Source: an uncultured Muribaculaceae bacterium
GTDB lineage: Bacteria; Bacteroidota; Bacteroidia; Bacteroidales; Muribaculaceae
Reading direction: 5' to 3'
Length of the DNA stretch: 32,508 nt
NCBI GenBank assembly: GCA_947626355.1
Contig: CANQRV010000034.1
Coordinates: 1-32,508, forward strand
In this document: in pieces, positions 7,676 to 16,538 of the stretch
How positions within the stretch are numbered: position 1 is the first letter of the stretch
How the letters are laid out: the number at the start of each line of letters is the position of its first letter
Program-made: the position numbers and the translations under genes
The notes under the pieces: model-generated
What the model was told of the DNA's origin: nothing
Seen by the model: only the letters and a program-made list of their open reading frames with translations
The model's database searches: none

Positions 7676-8281
7676 TCATGTTTCTCCTTTCTGACGCAGA
7701 TATTCCCGGGCCGTCAGGTCAAGCTCGGCATACCACTCATCTCCGAAACGCCTTACGAGGGGCTCCTTGAGAAACTGCCATGCCCGTATCCCCTTCGCCC
7801 TGCCGGAGGCTTCGGCCGGACGGCATACCTTCCATTTATGGCAGTTGACGGCCGTGAGGTCGCCGCAGCGCCCGAGACGCACGGGATAGAGATGACACGA
7901 GATCGGCTTCAACGGCGGAAGCACTCCCTCCCTGCTCGCCTTCTCCAGGGCGCAGAGACACACTCCCCCCGGGCCATAGGTGGTGAACACGCAGTCGCGT
8001 CCCTCCACGATCTGCGTCACGAGGTCGCCCTCCGAATCTATATATGAGGTGCCCTCCTCCTCCGCCACCCGGCGCCCGGCCGGCGTCAGCAGCGGAAGGA
8101 TCTGCGGAAGGTAATGCCTGATGCGCTCGTCTTCCTCCTTGAGGAGCGGAGCGCCGGCATCGCCGTCGATGCAACACTGGCCCAGACATTTCGTCAGGTC
8201 GCAGGCGAAGAATCTCTCTATAAGGTCAAGGCTGACCAATGTGTCTTGTATCTGAAGCATATACTTGTTGCGGATTGTCAT
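7676..8281 (-). CDS. DUF3109 family cysteine-cluster protein
   Basis: 201 aa from the ATG at 8281; an internal ATG at 8260 (start MLQIQDTLVS) is equally plausible. Cysteine-rich: C27, C32, C36, C37, C97, C108, C110, C129, C139, C147 and C153, including KCLGQCC, GVCLCAL, PISCHLYPVR and VNCHKWKVC. This is the pattern of DUF3109 proteins, related to the YkgJ-type putative zinc or Fe-S binding family. No biochemical function is established to my knowledge, so metal binding is inferred from the cysteines. It lies 11 bp downstream of the T9SS plug-like gene on the same strand and is probably co-transcribed with it. The family call is confident and the role unknown. Confidence 0.82.
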   Translation of the reverse strand: MTIRNKYMLQIQDTLVSLDLIERFFACDLTKCLGQCCIDGDAGAPLLKEEDERIRHYLPQILPLLTPAGRRVAEEEGTSYIDSEGDLVTQIVEGRDCVFTTYGPGGVCLCALEKASREGVLPPLKPISCHLYPVRLGRCGDLTAVNCHKWKVCRPAEASGRAKGIRAWQFLKEPLVRRFGDEWYAELDLTAREYLRQKGET

Positions 8282-8292
8282 TGATGTCTGAT

Positions 8293-9552
8293 TCAGTGGC
8301 TCGCCACTGTGGCGAATCCCACGAGCCTGTCGCCACGGCTACCCGGCGGCCGGTGGTAGACCTTCACCAGGTATTCGTTTACTGTCTCGTATTTGTCTCC
8401 CTCGATGGGCGACGTCGTGGCCGGTGTCCTGCCGTCGCGCGCCTTCACCACATACTGATAGTTGTAGCTTCCCTGCTTGAGCGGAAGCTGGAGACGGTAG
8501 AGACGGTCGTTGACGTCATACGTCATCTTATAACGGTCGTCGCGGCTATGGAGCGTGAAGTCGCCGTCGACATAGACGTCGCCGCCTATCACCTCCGGTG
8601 CGTCAAGGGTGAAATGCACCGTCACATAGTCGGCTCCGAGCGCGGGATCGGTGGAATTGTATTCATCTATCATGAATCGTCCCCGCTGGGTGGAGTCGTA
8701 GACGTAATCGGCATCCTTGCGGCTCCCGTCGGTCATGAGATACGCGTGATAGTTTGATCCTCCCCATTCCATCGACTCCGTATGCATGCCGGCATAGTCG
8801 ACCCTCACGGTCTCGAAACGCCTGAACTCGTTGGACGCCTTGAAGACGAGGTTCGGGTCGTGGGCATACACTATCCTGTTGCCCTCCACGCGCAGCGGAG
8901 GAGCAGCAGTGCGCCTTGTGTCTGGAGAGTTGTTCTGCTCCACGGTCACCACAAGGTCCTGATAGGGGTTGCCTACCGGAAACGCCGAGCGGTCTACGGC
9001 AAGCTCGAGCTGCTGGAACTCCGTGTTGAAACCCATATCGGTCCGGCTGGTGACGCCGGCCGCCACCGGCATCATGGTCTCGGCCAGCGATAACCGTGCC
9101 TGAAGGATCGTTTCCGAAGGGTCGTCCTGCGGATAGACCTGGAGCAGGTAGTTGCCGGAGACGAGCGGCTGCATGTCGTCCGACGGGATGGCGATACGGT
9201 AGTTCACGTAGTGTATGTAGGTGTTTGAGGAAAAGGCGTAGTCGTCGACAGGGGCCTCGTTGAAGCCCTCGAGATATTCCGACTCCATGAGGCGCGAGGG
9301 CTGCCAGTCGGCGTTGCAGTGCGTCAGGCGGTAACGAAGCTCCGAATAGTCGTCGGCTATCTCGTCGAAGGATATGATGATTCTGTCGGATGTGCCGAGC
9401 CTTGCCACGGGAGGGAGCATGAAGGCCCCTTCGAGCTGCACCTGGAGGGTCTGGAAACGCGGATTGAAGATGGCGGGCGAAGTGTAGGCCGCTGCCGCCG
9501 ACAGCAACGTGCCCGCGAGCACGAGCGCGACGGAGGCGAGATGTCTTGTCAT
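8293..9552 (-). CDS. Type IX secretion system plug-like protein (DUF5103)
   Basis: 419 aa with a signal peptide (residues 1-22, ending AAA), so exported. The body is beta-rich. It opens with an AIFNPRFQTLQVQ segment and includes FDEIADDYSELRYRLTHCNADWQPS, split here as FDEIADDYSELRYR and LTHCNADWQPS. It ends in a module shared with DUF5103 proteins of Bacteroidota. Family knowledge: the first domain of this family was renamed after the Plug protein that closes the SprA translocon of the type IX system. Whether this copy serves a working T9SS cannot be told, because no other T9SS gene is in the window. It lies downstream of the rplQ terminator. I found no clear own promoter. Confidence 0.75.
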   Translation of the reverse strand: MTRHLASVALVLAGTLLSAAAAYTSPAIFNPRFQTLQVQLEGAFMLPPVARLGTSDRIIISFDEIADDYSELRYRLTHCNADWQPSRLMESEYLEGFNEAPVDDYAFSSNTYIHYVNYRIAIPSDDMQPLVSGNYLLQVYPQDDPSETILQARLSLAETMMPVAAGVTSRTDMGFNTEFQQLELAVDRSAFPVGNPYQDLVVTVEQNNSPDTRRTAAPPLRVEGNRIVYAHDPNLVFKASNEFRRFETVRVDYAGMHTESMEWGGSNYHAYLMTDGSRKDADYVYDSTQRGRFMIDEYNSTDPALGADYVTVHFTLDAPEVIGGDVYVDGDFTLHSRDDRYKMTYDVNDRLYRLQLPLKQGSYNYQYVVKARDGRTPATTSPIEGDKYETVNEYLVKVYHRPPGSRGDRLVGFATVASH

Positions 9553-9580
9553 AAGGAAGAGGTAATGGCTTGGTTAATGA

Positions 9581-9613
9581 AAAGGCGACCGTATCGGTGA
9601 AGACACGGTCGCC
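9581..9613 (-). terminator. Terminator of the ribosomal supercluster
   Basis: GGCGACCGT (9584-9592) pairs with ACGGTCGCC (9605-9613), a 9-bp G+C-rich stem. On the minus strand it is followed by TTTT. It lies 29 bp beyond the rplQ stop and separates the supercluster from the T9SS plug-like gene. Confidence 0.75.
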
Positions 9614-9641
9614 CGAAGCAATTATAGATATATGGCTAATT

Positions 9642-10169
9642 TCATTCAGCTTTTGCCTCCTCGGCGGCGGGAGCTGCGGGAGCCTCGGCGGCGGGAGCTG
9701 CCTCGGCCTTCGGAGCCTCGGCTACGGGAGCCGCCTCCTGGCTCTTCTTTCCGCCGCGGCGTGAACGGCGCGTGGCCTTGGGCTTCTTGGCGCCCTCGGC
9801 GAGCATGTTCTCATTGAAGTCGACGAGCTCGATCATTGCCATCTCGGCGTTGTCGCCCAGACGGTGACCGGTCTTGAGGATACGGGTGTATCCGCCGGGA
9901 CGCTCGGCGACCTTCTCGGCCACTACGCCGAAAAGCTCCTTGACGGCGCCCTTGTCCTGAAGATAGCTGAAGACGAGGCGGCGGTTGGCCATGTCGTCCT
10001 TTTTCGATCTTGTGATCAGAGGCTCGGCGAAGACGCGGAGGGCCTTGGCCTTAGCCAGAGTCGTAAAGATTCTCTTATGCATGATAAGAGAGATGGCCTG
10101 ATTGCTCAGAAGAGCGTCTCTGTGGGCCTTCTTACGGCTGAGGTGATTGAATTTCTTATTGTGTCTCAT
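9642..10169 (-). CDS. rplQ: Ribosomal protein bL17 with Ala/Pro/Glu-rich tail
   Basis: 175 aa, against about 120-130 in most bacteria. Residues 1-120 are a normal bL17 core of the large subunit, starting [20 protein letters not shown] and containing [20 protein letters not shown]. From about residue 130 a basic linker ([15 protein letters not shown]) leads into a low-complexity tail of Ala, Pro and Glu. L17 lies near the exit tunnel, so the tail could reach solvent; that is inference. Last gene of the supercluster, 6 bp after rpoA, followed by a terminator. Confidence 0.97.
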   Translation of the reverse strand: MRHNKKFNHLSRKKAHRDALLSNQAISLIMHKRIFTTLAKAKALRVFAEPLITRSKKDDMANRRLVFSYLQDKGAVKELFGVVAEKVAERPGGYTRILKTGHRLGDNAEMAMIELVDFNENMLAEGAKKPKATRRSRRGGKKSQEAAPVAEAPKAEAAPAAEAPAAPAAEEAKAE

Positions 10170-10175
10170 CGTTGT

Positions 10176-11174
10176 TTATTCTTTGTCTAATTTATATTTT
10201 GAAATGTCCATCCCGAAAGTTAGGTTGTGCTTCGAGAGGAGGTCGTCGAGCTCCGTGAGCGACTTTCTGCCGAAATTGCGGAATTTAAGCAGGTCGTTTT
10301 TGTTGAAGACCACGAGCTCGCCGAGAGTCTCGACCTCGGCGCTTTTGAGGCAGTTGAGGGCTCTGACGGAGAGATCCATGTCAACGAGCTTCGTCTTGAG
10401 GAGCTGGCGCATGTGGAGCACTTCCTCGTCGAATTCCTCACCCGGATCCTCTTTTGGGGTCTCGAGTGTGATCTTCTCGTCTGAGAAGAACATGAAATGA
10501 TGGATCAGTATCTTGGCAGCCTCCTTGAGGGCGTCTTTGGGAAGGATAGAGCCGTCAGTGGTGACTTCGATAATGAGCTTTTCGTAGTCGGTCTTCTGCT
10601 CGACACGGAAATTCTCAACCGCGTATTTCACATTCTTGATCGGGGTGTAGATCGAGTCGATGGCGATCACGTCGGCGCTCGCGTCTGTCAGCATCTCGCG
10701 GTTCTCATCGGCGGGAACCCAGCCGCGGCCCTTGTTGATCGTGAACTCCAGCTGGAAGCTGGCCGCCTCGTCGAGTCGGCAGATCACCAGCTCGGGATTC
10801 AATACCTCGAAGCCCGACAACACCTTACCCAAGTCGCCTGCCTTGAACACATCTGTGCCCGACACGTTCACCACGCCCTTCTCGCCTTCGAGCTCTTCGG
10901 TAAGCTGCTTGAATCTGACCTGCTTCAGGTTGAGGATGATGTTGGTCACATCCTCCTTCACTCCGGGTATCGTGTCTAACTCGTGGGCTACGCCGTTGAT
11001 GCGGATGGAGCAGATGGCGAAGCCCCCCAGGCTCGACAGGAGGATACGGCGCAGCGCATTGCCTATCGTCTGGCCGTAGCCCGGCTCGAGAGGCCGGAAT
11101 TCAAACTTGCCGAAATTTTGCTCGGACTCGAGCATGATGACCTTATCGGGTTTCTGAAATGCTAAAATTGGCAT
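10176..11174 (-). CDS. rpoA: RNA polymerase alpha subunit
   Basis: 332 aa. The N-terminal assembly domain carries the conserved [20 protein letters not shown] block, which drives alpha dimerisation and beta/beta' binding. The C-terminal domain, from about residue 250, contains the helix-hairpin-helix region with [19 protein letters not shown], which contacts UP elements and activators. It sits between rpsD (17 bp upstream) and rplQ (6 bp downstream), the usual alpha-operon order. Start MPILAFQKP matches Bacteroidales RpoA proteins. Nothing unusual. Confidence 0.98.
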   Translation of the reverse strand: MPILAFQKPDKVIMLESEQNFGKFEFRPLEPGYGQTIGNALRRILLSSLGGFAICSIRINGVAHELDTIPGVKEDVTNIILNLKQVRFKQLTEELEGEKGVVNVSGTDVFKAGDLGKVLSGFEVLNPELVICRLDEAASFQLEFTINKGRGWVPADENREMLTDASADVIAIDSIYTPIKNVKYAVENFRVEQKTDYEKLIIEVTTDGSILPKDALKEAAKILIHHFMFFSDEKITLETPKEDPGEEFDEEVLHMRQLLKTKLVDMDLSVRALNCLKSAEVETLGELVVFNKNDLLKFRNFGRKSLTELDDLLSKHNLTFGMDISKYKLDKE

Positions 11175-11191
11175 GGGTCTCTATTTATTTA

Positions 11192-11797
11192 TTATTTAGA
11201 ATACAACTCAACGATGAGCTGCTCCTTGATTGTCTCCGGGATGTCTTCGCGCTGCGGCATGTGGAGATACTTGCCGCCCTTGATGCTCTCATCCCATTCA
11301 ATCCAGGGATATTTGCTGTGGTTGAAGCCGGCGAGGCTGTCGGCGATCACCTCAAGCGATTTCGATTTTTCTCTCACAGCCACTACGTCGCCGGGGCGTA
11401 CGTGATACGACGGGATGTTGACCACCTTGCCGTTGACTGTGACATGCTTGTGGAGCACAATCTGGCGCGCTGCCGGGCGTGTCGGGGCGATCCCCAGACG
11501 ATACACCACGTTGTCGAGACGGCTCTCCAGAAGCTGCAGAAGCACCTCGCCCGTGATGCCCTTTGTGCGGGCGGCCTTGTCGAAGAGGTTGCGGAACTGA
11601 CGCTCCAGCACTCCGTAGGTGTATTTGGCCTTCTGCTTCTCGCGCAGCTGCGTGCCGTATTCTGATGTCTTGCGACGGCGGTTCGCGCCGTGCTGTCCCG
11701 GCGGATAGTTCTTCTTTGCCAGAACTTTATCCTCGCCGTAAATGGCCTCGCCGAATTTGCGGGCTATTTTTGTTTTTGGACCTGTATATCTTGCCAT
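11192..11797 (-). CDS. rpsD: Ribosomal protein uS4
   Basis: 201 aa. Primary 16S rRNA binder of the small subunit and, in many bacteria, a translational autoregulator. The S4 RNA-binding domain covers about residues 90-150, with [11 protein letters not shown] and [16 protein letters not shown]. The N-terminal zinc-ribbon cysteines of C+ S4 proteins are absent, so this is the zinc-free form. A 200-nt untranslated stretch separates it from rpsK, which is unusual in this tight cluster and suggests an S4-responsive leader. Confidence 0.98.
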   Translation of the reverse strand: MARYTGPKTKIARKFGEAIYGEDKVLAKKNYPPGQHGANRRRKTSEYGTQLREKQKAKYTYGVLERQFRNLFDKAARTKGITGEVLLQLLESRLDNVVYRLGIAPTRPAARQIVLHKHVTVNGKVVNIPSYHVRPGDVVAVREKSKSLEVIADSLAGFNHSKYPWIEWDESIKGGKYLHMPQREDIPETIKEQLIVELYSK

Positions 11798-11997
11798 TGT
11801 TTTGAAGTTTGTAGTCGGGGTCTCGCGTCTTTTAGCGCAGCCGCGACCGTCGAGAGAAAGTTGTTGACATCAATGTTTGGTATGCCGACGGTCTATTCGC
11901 ATTCAAGCTCGCTCTTCCCCATTGATAAGAAATTGGTTTCCTTTTTCAGCCGGCGTCTTCACGTCTCTGCGGAGCGGGCGTCGGCTATACCGGGATG
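11798..11997 (-). promoter_or_regulatory. 200-nt rpsK-rpsD intercistronic region, candidate S4 leader RNA
   Basis: No ORF of note lies here. In mRNA sense an upstream stem is formed by AGCCGACG (11979-11986) with CGCCGGCT (11948-11955), one G-U. Nearer rpsD, TCGCG and CGCGA enclose about 14 nt and lie just before the CGAGACCCCGAC block (11814-11825), 16 nt from the start codon. I recall S4 leaders being described for Bacteroidia, but I cannot run the covariance model. The position immediately before rpsD is the main support. Confidence 0.45.
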
Positions 11998-12387
11998 TTA
12001 TACTCTTCTTCTTTTCGGAGGGCGACATCCATTGTGGGGCAGCGGGGTCACGTCGATGATCTCCACCACCTCGATGCCGGCTCCGTGGATCGTGCGGATT
12101 GCGGACTCACGGCCGTTGCCGGGACCCTTCACATAGGCTTTCACCTTGCGGAGGCCGAGGTCGTAGGCCACTTTGGCGCAATCCTGTGCTGCCATCTGGG
12201 CTGCATACGGTGTGTTCTTCTTCGAGCCACGGAAGCCCATCTTGCCGGCCGACGACCAGGATATGACCTGTCCTTCGCTGTTGGCCAGACACACAATGAT
12301 GTTGTTGAAGGAGCTATGCACATGAAGCTGACCCATTGCGTCAACCTTGACATTTCTCTTCTTCGCTGCGACTGTCTTTTTTGCCAT
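11998..12387 (-). CDS. rpsK: Ribosomal protein uS11
   Basis: 129 aa, normal length. Small-subunit platform protein near the mRNA exit channel and the 3' end of 16S rRNA. Recognised by [35 protein letters not shown] and the C-terminal [18 protein letters not shown]. It lies 9 bp after rpsM and is followed by the 200-nt gap before rpsD. Confidence 0.98.
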   Translation of the reverse strand: MAKKTVAAKKRNVKVDAMGQLHVHSSFNNIIVCLANSEGQVISWSSAGKMGFRGSKKNTPYAAQMAAQDCAKVAYDLGLRKVKAYVKGPGNGRESAIRTIHGAGIEVVEIIDVTPLPHNGCRPPKRRRV

Positions 12388-12396
12388 ACTTTAATT

Positions 12397-12777
12397 TTAT
12401 TTAGTAGCTTTCTTCTTGTTGGCGACTGTTTTCTTACGGCCCTTGCGGGTGCGGGCGTTGTTCTTGGTGCTCTGGCCTCTCACGGGCAGGCCGATACGGT
12501 GACGGATGCCGCGGTAGCAGCCGATGTCCATGAGGCGCTTGATGTTGAGCTGCACCTCTGTGCGGAGGTCACCCTCCACCTTGTATCCGCTCTGGATCAC
12601 CTCACGCACGGCGGCTGCCTGTGCGTCTGTCCAGTCCTGCACTTTGATGTCGCGGTCTACGCCCGCCTTGGCGAGGATCGAGTTGGCCGCGCTGCGGCCG
12701 ATGCCGTAGATGTAGGTCAAGGCAATCTCTCCTCTTTTGTTTTGCGGCAAATCTACGCCGACTATTCTTACTGCCAT
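12397..12777 (-). CDS. rpsM: Ribosomal protein uS13
   Basis: 126 aa small-subunit head protein that contacts P-site tRNA and bridges to the large subunit. It starts [15 protein letters not shown] and has the conserved [20 protein letters not shown] block. The C-terminal tail is basic and lysine-rich, as expected. It is preceded by a perfect -7 promoter element in the rpmJ-rpsM gap, so it may be the first gene of a secondary alpha-operon transcript. Confidence 0.98.
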   Translation of the reverse strand: MAVRIVGVDLPQNKRGEIALTYIYGIGRSAANSILAKAGVDRDIKVQDWTDAQAAAVREVIQSGYKVEGDLRTEVQLNIKRLMDIGCYRGIRHRIGLPVRGQSTKNNARTRKGRKKTVANKKKATK

Positions 12778-12798
12778 ATTTGCTTATGAAATTTTTTG

Positions 12799-12806
12799 CA
12801 AAGGTA
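12799..12806 (-). promoter_or_regulatory. Internal -7 element before rpsM (alpha-operon promoter candidate)
   Basis: Minus-strand TACCTTTG is a perfect -7 match in the 34-bp rpmJ-rpsM gap, 21 bp before the rpsM ATG. No TTTG lies at the expected -33 position, which falls inside rpmJ. That leaves it weaker than the promoters at 2762 or 28168. Confidence 0.5.
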
Positions 12807-12811
12807 ATAAA

Positions 12812-12928
12812 TTATCCTTGACGCTGTTTGAGTTTCGGGTTCTTCTTGTTGATCACGTACAGACGGCCTTTGCGGCGCACGATCTTGCTGTCGGCCGTAC
12901 GTTTCTTGATTGATGCTCTAACTTTCAT
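12812..12928 (-). CDS. rpmJ: Ribosomal protein bL36, zinc-free form
   Basis: 38 codons from the ATG at 12928 to the TAA at 12812. The protein begins [10 protein letters not shown] and ends NPKLKQRQG. The cysteines that bind zinc in C+ L36 proteins are absent (TADSKIVRR where the first Cys pair would be), so this is a C- form. It sits between infA (21 bp upstream) and rpsM (34 bp downstream), the standard place. Too short for most ORF callers, but unmistakable. Confidence 0.95.
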   Translation of the reverse strand: MKVRASIKKRTADSKIVRRKGRLYVINKKNPKLKQRQG

Positions 12929-12949
12929 ATCTTGTGTCTGTGACTCTTG

Positions 12950-13168
12950 TTATTTGTATCTGAATGCGATACGTCCCTTGCTCAGGTCGTAGGGGCTCAT
13001 TTCCACCCTCACCTTGTCGCCGGGAAGGATCTTGATATAGTGCATTCTCATCTTCCCCGAGATATGGGCCGTGATCTCATGCCCGTTCTCAAGCTCGACT
13101 TTAAACATTGCGTTCGACAATGCCTCGAGAATCACTCCGTCCTGTTCGATTGCAGCTTGCTTTGCCAT
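12950..13168 (-). CDS. infA: Translation initiation factor IF-1
   Basis: 72 aa, the exact usual length, forming one OB fold that occupies the ribosomal A site during initiation. Typical features are the [18 protein letters not shown] strand pair, [19 protein letters not shown] and [10 protein letters not shown]. The ATG directly follows the map stop codon with no intervening base, so translation is probably coupled to map. Confidence 0.98.
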   Translation of the reverse strand: MAKQAAIEQDGVILEALSNAMFKVELENGHEITAHISGKMRMHYIKILPGDKVRVEMSPYDLSKGRIAFRYK

Positions 13169-13987
13169 TTATTCTGTTGTGTTGGTGTCGGCCTCCTGGC
13201 CTGGCCGGGAGCCAAGCGCCTCCTCTATATATTTGAATGTGGTGAGAATCTCGGCCTGCCCGTCGGTGATCAGCACGGTGTGCTCGTAATGGGCCGACGG
13301 CTTGCGGTCGCGTGTGTGACACTGCCAGCCGTCGCGCTCTATCACGATGTTCTTGCTGCCGAGATTGATCATCGGCTCGATGGCGATACACATGCCGGGC
13401 TTCATCATCGGCCCTATGCCCTTGCGCCCGAAGTTGGGCACCTCGGGCTCCTCGTGCATGCTGCGCCCGATGCCGTGGCCACACATCTCCCTCACCACAC
13501 TGTAACCCCGGTGTTCGCAATATGTCTGTATGGCGTTCGAGATATCGCCGATGCGGTGGCCCGCGCGGGCGGCCTCGATGCCGACATAGAGCGACTCCTT
13601 CGTGGTCTTCAGCAGGCCGGCGGTCTTCTCGTCGACCTCCCCGATGACAAACGTATAGCAGCTGTCGCCGTGATAGCCGTTGAGCGTCACGACGCAGTCG
13701 GTGCCCACGATGTCACCGTCGCGCAATACGTATCCGGAGGGAAAACCGTGCACCACGGTCTCGTTGACCTCGATGCATAGTGTGCCGGGAAAACCCTGAT
13801 AGCCCAGACAGGTGGGAAGGCCGCCGTTGTCGAGTATATACTCGCGGGCGACGGTGTCGAGGCGAAGAGTGGTCACCCCGGGCTTCGCCCAGCGTGCCAC
13901 TTCTCCGAGCGTGCGGCTCACCAGGTCGCAGGCGGCACGCATCTTCTCGATTTCCTCGGCTGTCTTTATATAGATTGGTTTAGCCAT
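13169..13987 (-). CDS. map: Type I methionine aminopeptidase
   Basis: 272 aa cytosolic dimetal enzyme that removes the initiator methionine from nascent proteins. All five metal ligands are present at residues D97, D108, H171, E204 and E235, the same numbers as in the E. coli enzyme, in the contexts GTDC, HGDSC, GHGIG, IEPM and YEHT. No N-terminal extension, so subtype Ia. It lies 25 bp after secY and abuts infA. In many bacteria adk lies between secY and map; it is absent here. Confidence 0.97.
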   Translation of the reverse strand: MAKPIYIKTAEEIEKMRAACDLVSRTLGEVARWAKPGVTTLRLDTVAREYILDNGGLPTCLGYQGFPGTLCIEVNETVVHGFPSGYVLRDGDIVGTDCVVTLNGYHGDSCYTFVIGEVDEKTAGLLKTTKESLYVGIEAARAGHRIGDISNAIQTYCEHRGYSVVREMCGHGIGRSMHEEPEVPNFGRKGIGPMMKPGMCIAIEPMINLGSKNIVIERDGWQCHTRDRKPSAHYEHTVLITDGQAEILTTFKYIEEALGSRPGQEADTNTTE

Positions 13988-14012
13988 TTCTTCCGACTGT
14001 CAAAACAAATCC

Positions 14013-15353
14013 TTAGAAAGCTCCACTGCCTGTGGTGCGTCCTTTGATACGGCCTCCACCTTTCATGAGGCCGTCGTAGTGGCGCATCAGCAGATGACCC
14101 TCGATGATCCTCAGGGTGTCGAGGATCACGCCTACCATGATGAGCAGCGATGTGCCGCCGAAGAAAGCCGCGAAGCTCCTGTTGAGCCCGCAGATGTGGG
14201 CTATGGCAGGAAGGATGGCCACGATGCCGAGGAAAATCGAACCCGGGAGGGTGATCCTCGACATGATCGAGTCAAGATAGTCTACGGTGGGCTTTCCGGG
14301 CTTCACTCCGGGTATGAACCCGTTGTTGCGCTTCATGTCCTCGGCCATCTGGGCCGGGCGCACGGTGATTGCCGTGTAGAAGTAGGTGAAGGCCACAATC
14401 ATTACGAAGTAAATCAGATTATACCAGAAGCCGTACATGTCGGTCAGGGCTCCGAAGAAGCCGGTCTGCTGTGTGGAGAATCCCACCAGCGTCACGGGGA
14501 TGAACATGATGGCCTGGGCGAAGATGATAGGCATCACGCCGGCAGCATTCACCTTGAGGGGGATATACTGGCGGGCGCCGCCATACTGCTTGTTGCCGAC
14601 GATGCGCTTCGCATACTGCACGGGCACCTTGCGTGTGCCCTGCACGAGCAGCACGGCGCCGGCGATCACGGCGAGCAGGATCACGATCTCCAGAAGGAAG
14701 ATCACGAGGCCACCGCCGGCACTGTTGAGCAGACGGCTGGTGAATTCCTGGATGAAGGCTTCCGGAAGACGGGCGATGATACCTATGAGGATTATGAACG
14801 AGATGCCGTTGCCGACACCCTTCTGGTCGATGCGCTCACCGAGCCACATGATGAACATGGAGCCGGCTGCCAGCACGATGGTCATGAACACTACCGTCCA
14901 GAACCCCATGTTGACATAGCCTCCGGCTGCCTGCACCTGATACTGGAGGTTCATCAGGTAGGCTGGGCCTTGGAGCACCAGAATCAGCACAGTCAGATAA
15001 CGTGTATACTGATTGAGCTTCATCCGGCCGCTCTCTCCTTCCCTCTGCATCTTCTGAAACGAAGGAAGCACCATGCCCAGAAGCTGGATCACGATCGACG
15101 CCGTGATGTAGGGCATGATACCGAGCGCGAATATCGACGCCTGTGAGAACGCGCCGCCCGAGAACATGTCGAGCAGCTGCATGAGGCCGTCGGAAGTGAA
15201 ATTCTTCAGCGCCAGCAGAGAGTCGGGGTCTATACCCGGCAACACCACATAACAGCCGAAGCGATAGATGATGACCAGCAGCACCGTGATGCCGATGCGC
15301 TTGCGGAGATCCTCTATGCTCCAGATGTTCTTGATTGTTTGAGTAAATGCCAT
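14013..15353 (-). CDS. secY: Protein translocase subunit SecY
   Basis: 446 aa integral membrane channel of the Sec translocon with the expected ten transmembrane helices. The first starts near residue 20 (IGITVLLVIIYRFGCYVVLP). The plug-region stretch LLDMFSGGAFSQASIFALGI and the cytoplasmic loop NNGFIPGVKPGKPTVDYL are conserved. It lies 5 bp after rplO at the end of the spc block, its standard position, and supplies the export route needed by the exported proteins elsewhere in the window. Confidence 0.98.
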   Translation of the reverse strand: MAFTQTIKNIWSIEDLRKRIGITVLLVIIYRFGCYVVLPGIDPDSLLALKNFTSDGLMQLLDMFSGGAFSQASIFALGIMPYITASIVIQLLGMVLPSFQKMQREGESGRMKLNQYTRYLTVLILVLQGPAYLMNLQYQVQAAGGYVNMGFWTVVFMTIVLAAGSMFIMWLGERIDQKGVGNGISFIILIGIIARLPEAFIQEFTSRLLNSAGGGLVIFLLEIVILLAVIAGAVLLVQGTRKVPVQYAKRIVGNKQYGGARQYIPLKVNAAGVMPIIFAQAIMFIPVTLVGFSTQQTGFFGALTDMYGFWYNLIYFVMIVAFTYFYTAITVRPAQMAEDMKRNNGFIPGVKPGKPTVDYLDSIMSRITLPGSIFLGIVAILPAIAHICGLNRSFAAFFGGTSLLIMVGVILDTLRIIEGHLLMRHYDGLMKGGGRIKGRTTGSGAF

Positions 15354-15358
15354 TTTAT

Positions 15359-15805
15359 TTATTTTTTAATTACGGATCCGCCGGCCGCGGCAATGGCTTC
15401 TTCAGCTTTCTTGGAGAAGGCGTCGGCCTGCACTTCAAGCGCGCGGGTCAGCGCGCCGTTGCCCAGAATCTTCACGAGACCCTTTTTGGGCACCAGGCCT
15501 GCATTGCGGAGGTCGTCGACCGTGATTTTGGAGAGATTGGAGGCGGCTGCCAGAGCTTCGAGAGCATCAAGGTTGATCGCTTTGTATTCGACACGGTTGA
15601 TGTTCTTGAAGCCGAACTTCGGCACTCGTCTCTGGAGCGGCATCTGGCCACCCTCGAAGCCGATCTTGCGCTTGTAGCCCGAGCGCGACTTGGCGCCCTT
15701 GTGGCCGCGGGTTGATGTGCCGCCGTAGCCCGAGCCCGGGCCGCGTCCTATTCTCTTGCGTTCCTTGTTGCTGCCGGGTGCCGGCTGCATGTTATGTAGT
15801 TCCAT
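15359..15805 (-). CDS. rplO: Ribosomal protein uL15
   Basis: 148 aa, normal length; a late-assembling large-subunit protein with an extended N-terminal tail. The tail motif [20 protein letters not shown] and the following basic segment [21 protein letters not shown] are diagnostic. It lies between rpmD (15 bp upstream) and secY (5 bp downstream). Confidence 0.98.
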   Translation of the reverse strand: MELHNMQPAPGSNKERKRIGRGPGSGYGGTSTRGHKGAKSRSGYKRKIGFEGGQMPLQRRVPKFGFKNINRVEYKAINLDALEALAAASNLSKITVDDLRNAGLVPKKGLVKILGNGALTRALEVQADAFSKKAEEAIAAAGGSVIKK

Positions 15806-15820
15806 CTTTGTCTGTTGGTT

Positions 15821-16000
15821 TTAGAGTTTTGTCACTTCCACAAGATGACGCACGGCATTGACCATGCCCATGATCGAAGGATTGTCTTCTTTCACCACGG
15901 TGTGGTTCATTTTCCTAAGTCCAAGAGCGTCGAGCGTGCGCTTCTGCACGGCCGGGCAATTGATGCGGCTCTTGATCTGCTTGATTGCTATCTGTGCCAT
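15821..16000 (-). CDS. rpmD: Ribosomal protein uL30
   Basis: 59 aa from the ATG at 16000 to the TAA at 15821. The protein begins MAQIAIKQIKSRINCP and contains QKRTLDALGLRKMN and the end VRHLVEVTKL, the standard short bacterial L30 fold of the large subunit. It fits tightly between rpsE (8 bp) and rplO (15 bp). It overlaps longer spurious frames on the other strand. Confidence 0.95.
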   Translation of the reverse strand: MAQIAIKQIKSRINCPAVQKRTLDALGLRKMNHTVVKEDNPSIMGMVNAVRHLVEVTKL

Positions 16001-16008
16001 TTTCTTGT

Positions 16009-16530
16009 TTATTTGCCGTTAAACACTTTTTCTACAGTCACGCCGCGGTTCTGGGCCACCTGCTGGGGCGAGCGCATCTCGTCGAGCGCCGCGATAGTGG
16101 CCTTCACGAGGTTGTGGGGGTTCGACGAGCCCTTGCTCTTGGCGAGCACGTCGGTGATGCCCACGCTCTCGAGCACTGCACGCATGGCGCCGCCGGCCTT
16201 CACTCCGGTACCCTCGGAGGCAGGCTTCAGGAAGATGCGCGAGCCGCCGAAATTGGCGCTCTGCTCGTGGGGGATGGTTCCCTTGTGCACCGGCACGCGG
16301 ATGAGGTTCTTCTTCGCTGTCTCAACGCCCTTGGCGATGGCGGCTGTCACCTCGTTGGCTTTGCCCAGGCCCCAGCCGATGATGCCGTCCTCGTTGCCTA
16401 CCACTACGATAGCCGCGAAGCTGAACGCACGGCCACCCTTGGTGACTTTTGTGACACGGTTGATGGCCACAAGACGGTCTTTCAGATCAAGATCATTAGT
16501 AGATTTTACTCTATTGTTTCTCTTTGCCAT
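16009..16530 (-). CDS. rpsE: Ribosomal protein uS5
   Basis: 173 aa small-subunit protein involved in decoding fidelity and mRNA unwinding at the entry tunnel. The double-stranded RNA-binding-like N-terminal domain carries [20 protein letters not shown] and [10 protein letters not shown]. The C-terminal domain contains the conserved [19 protein letters not shown] stretch. It lies between rplR and rpmD, 8 bp from each. Confidence 0.98.
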   Translation of the reverse strand: MAKRNNRVKSTNDLDLKDRLVAINRVTKVTKGGRAFSFAAIVVVGNEDGIIGWGLGKANEVTAAIAKGVETAKKNLIRVPVHKGTIPHEQSANFGGSRIFLKPASEGTGVKAGGAMRAVLESVGITDVLAKSKGSSNPHNLVKATIAALDEMRSPQQVAQNRGVTVEKVFNGK

Positions 16531-16538
16531 GATGCTAC

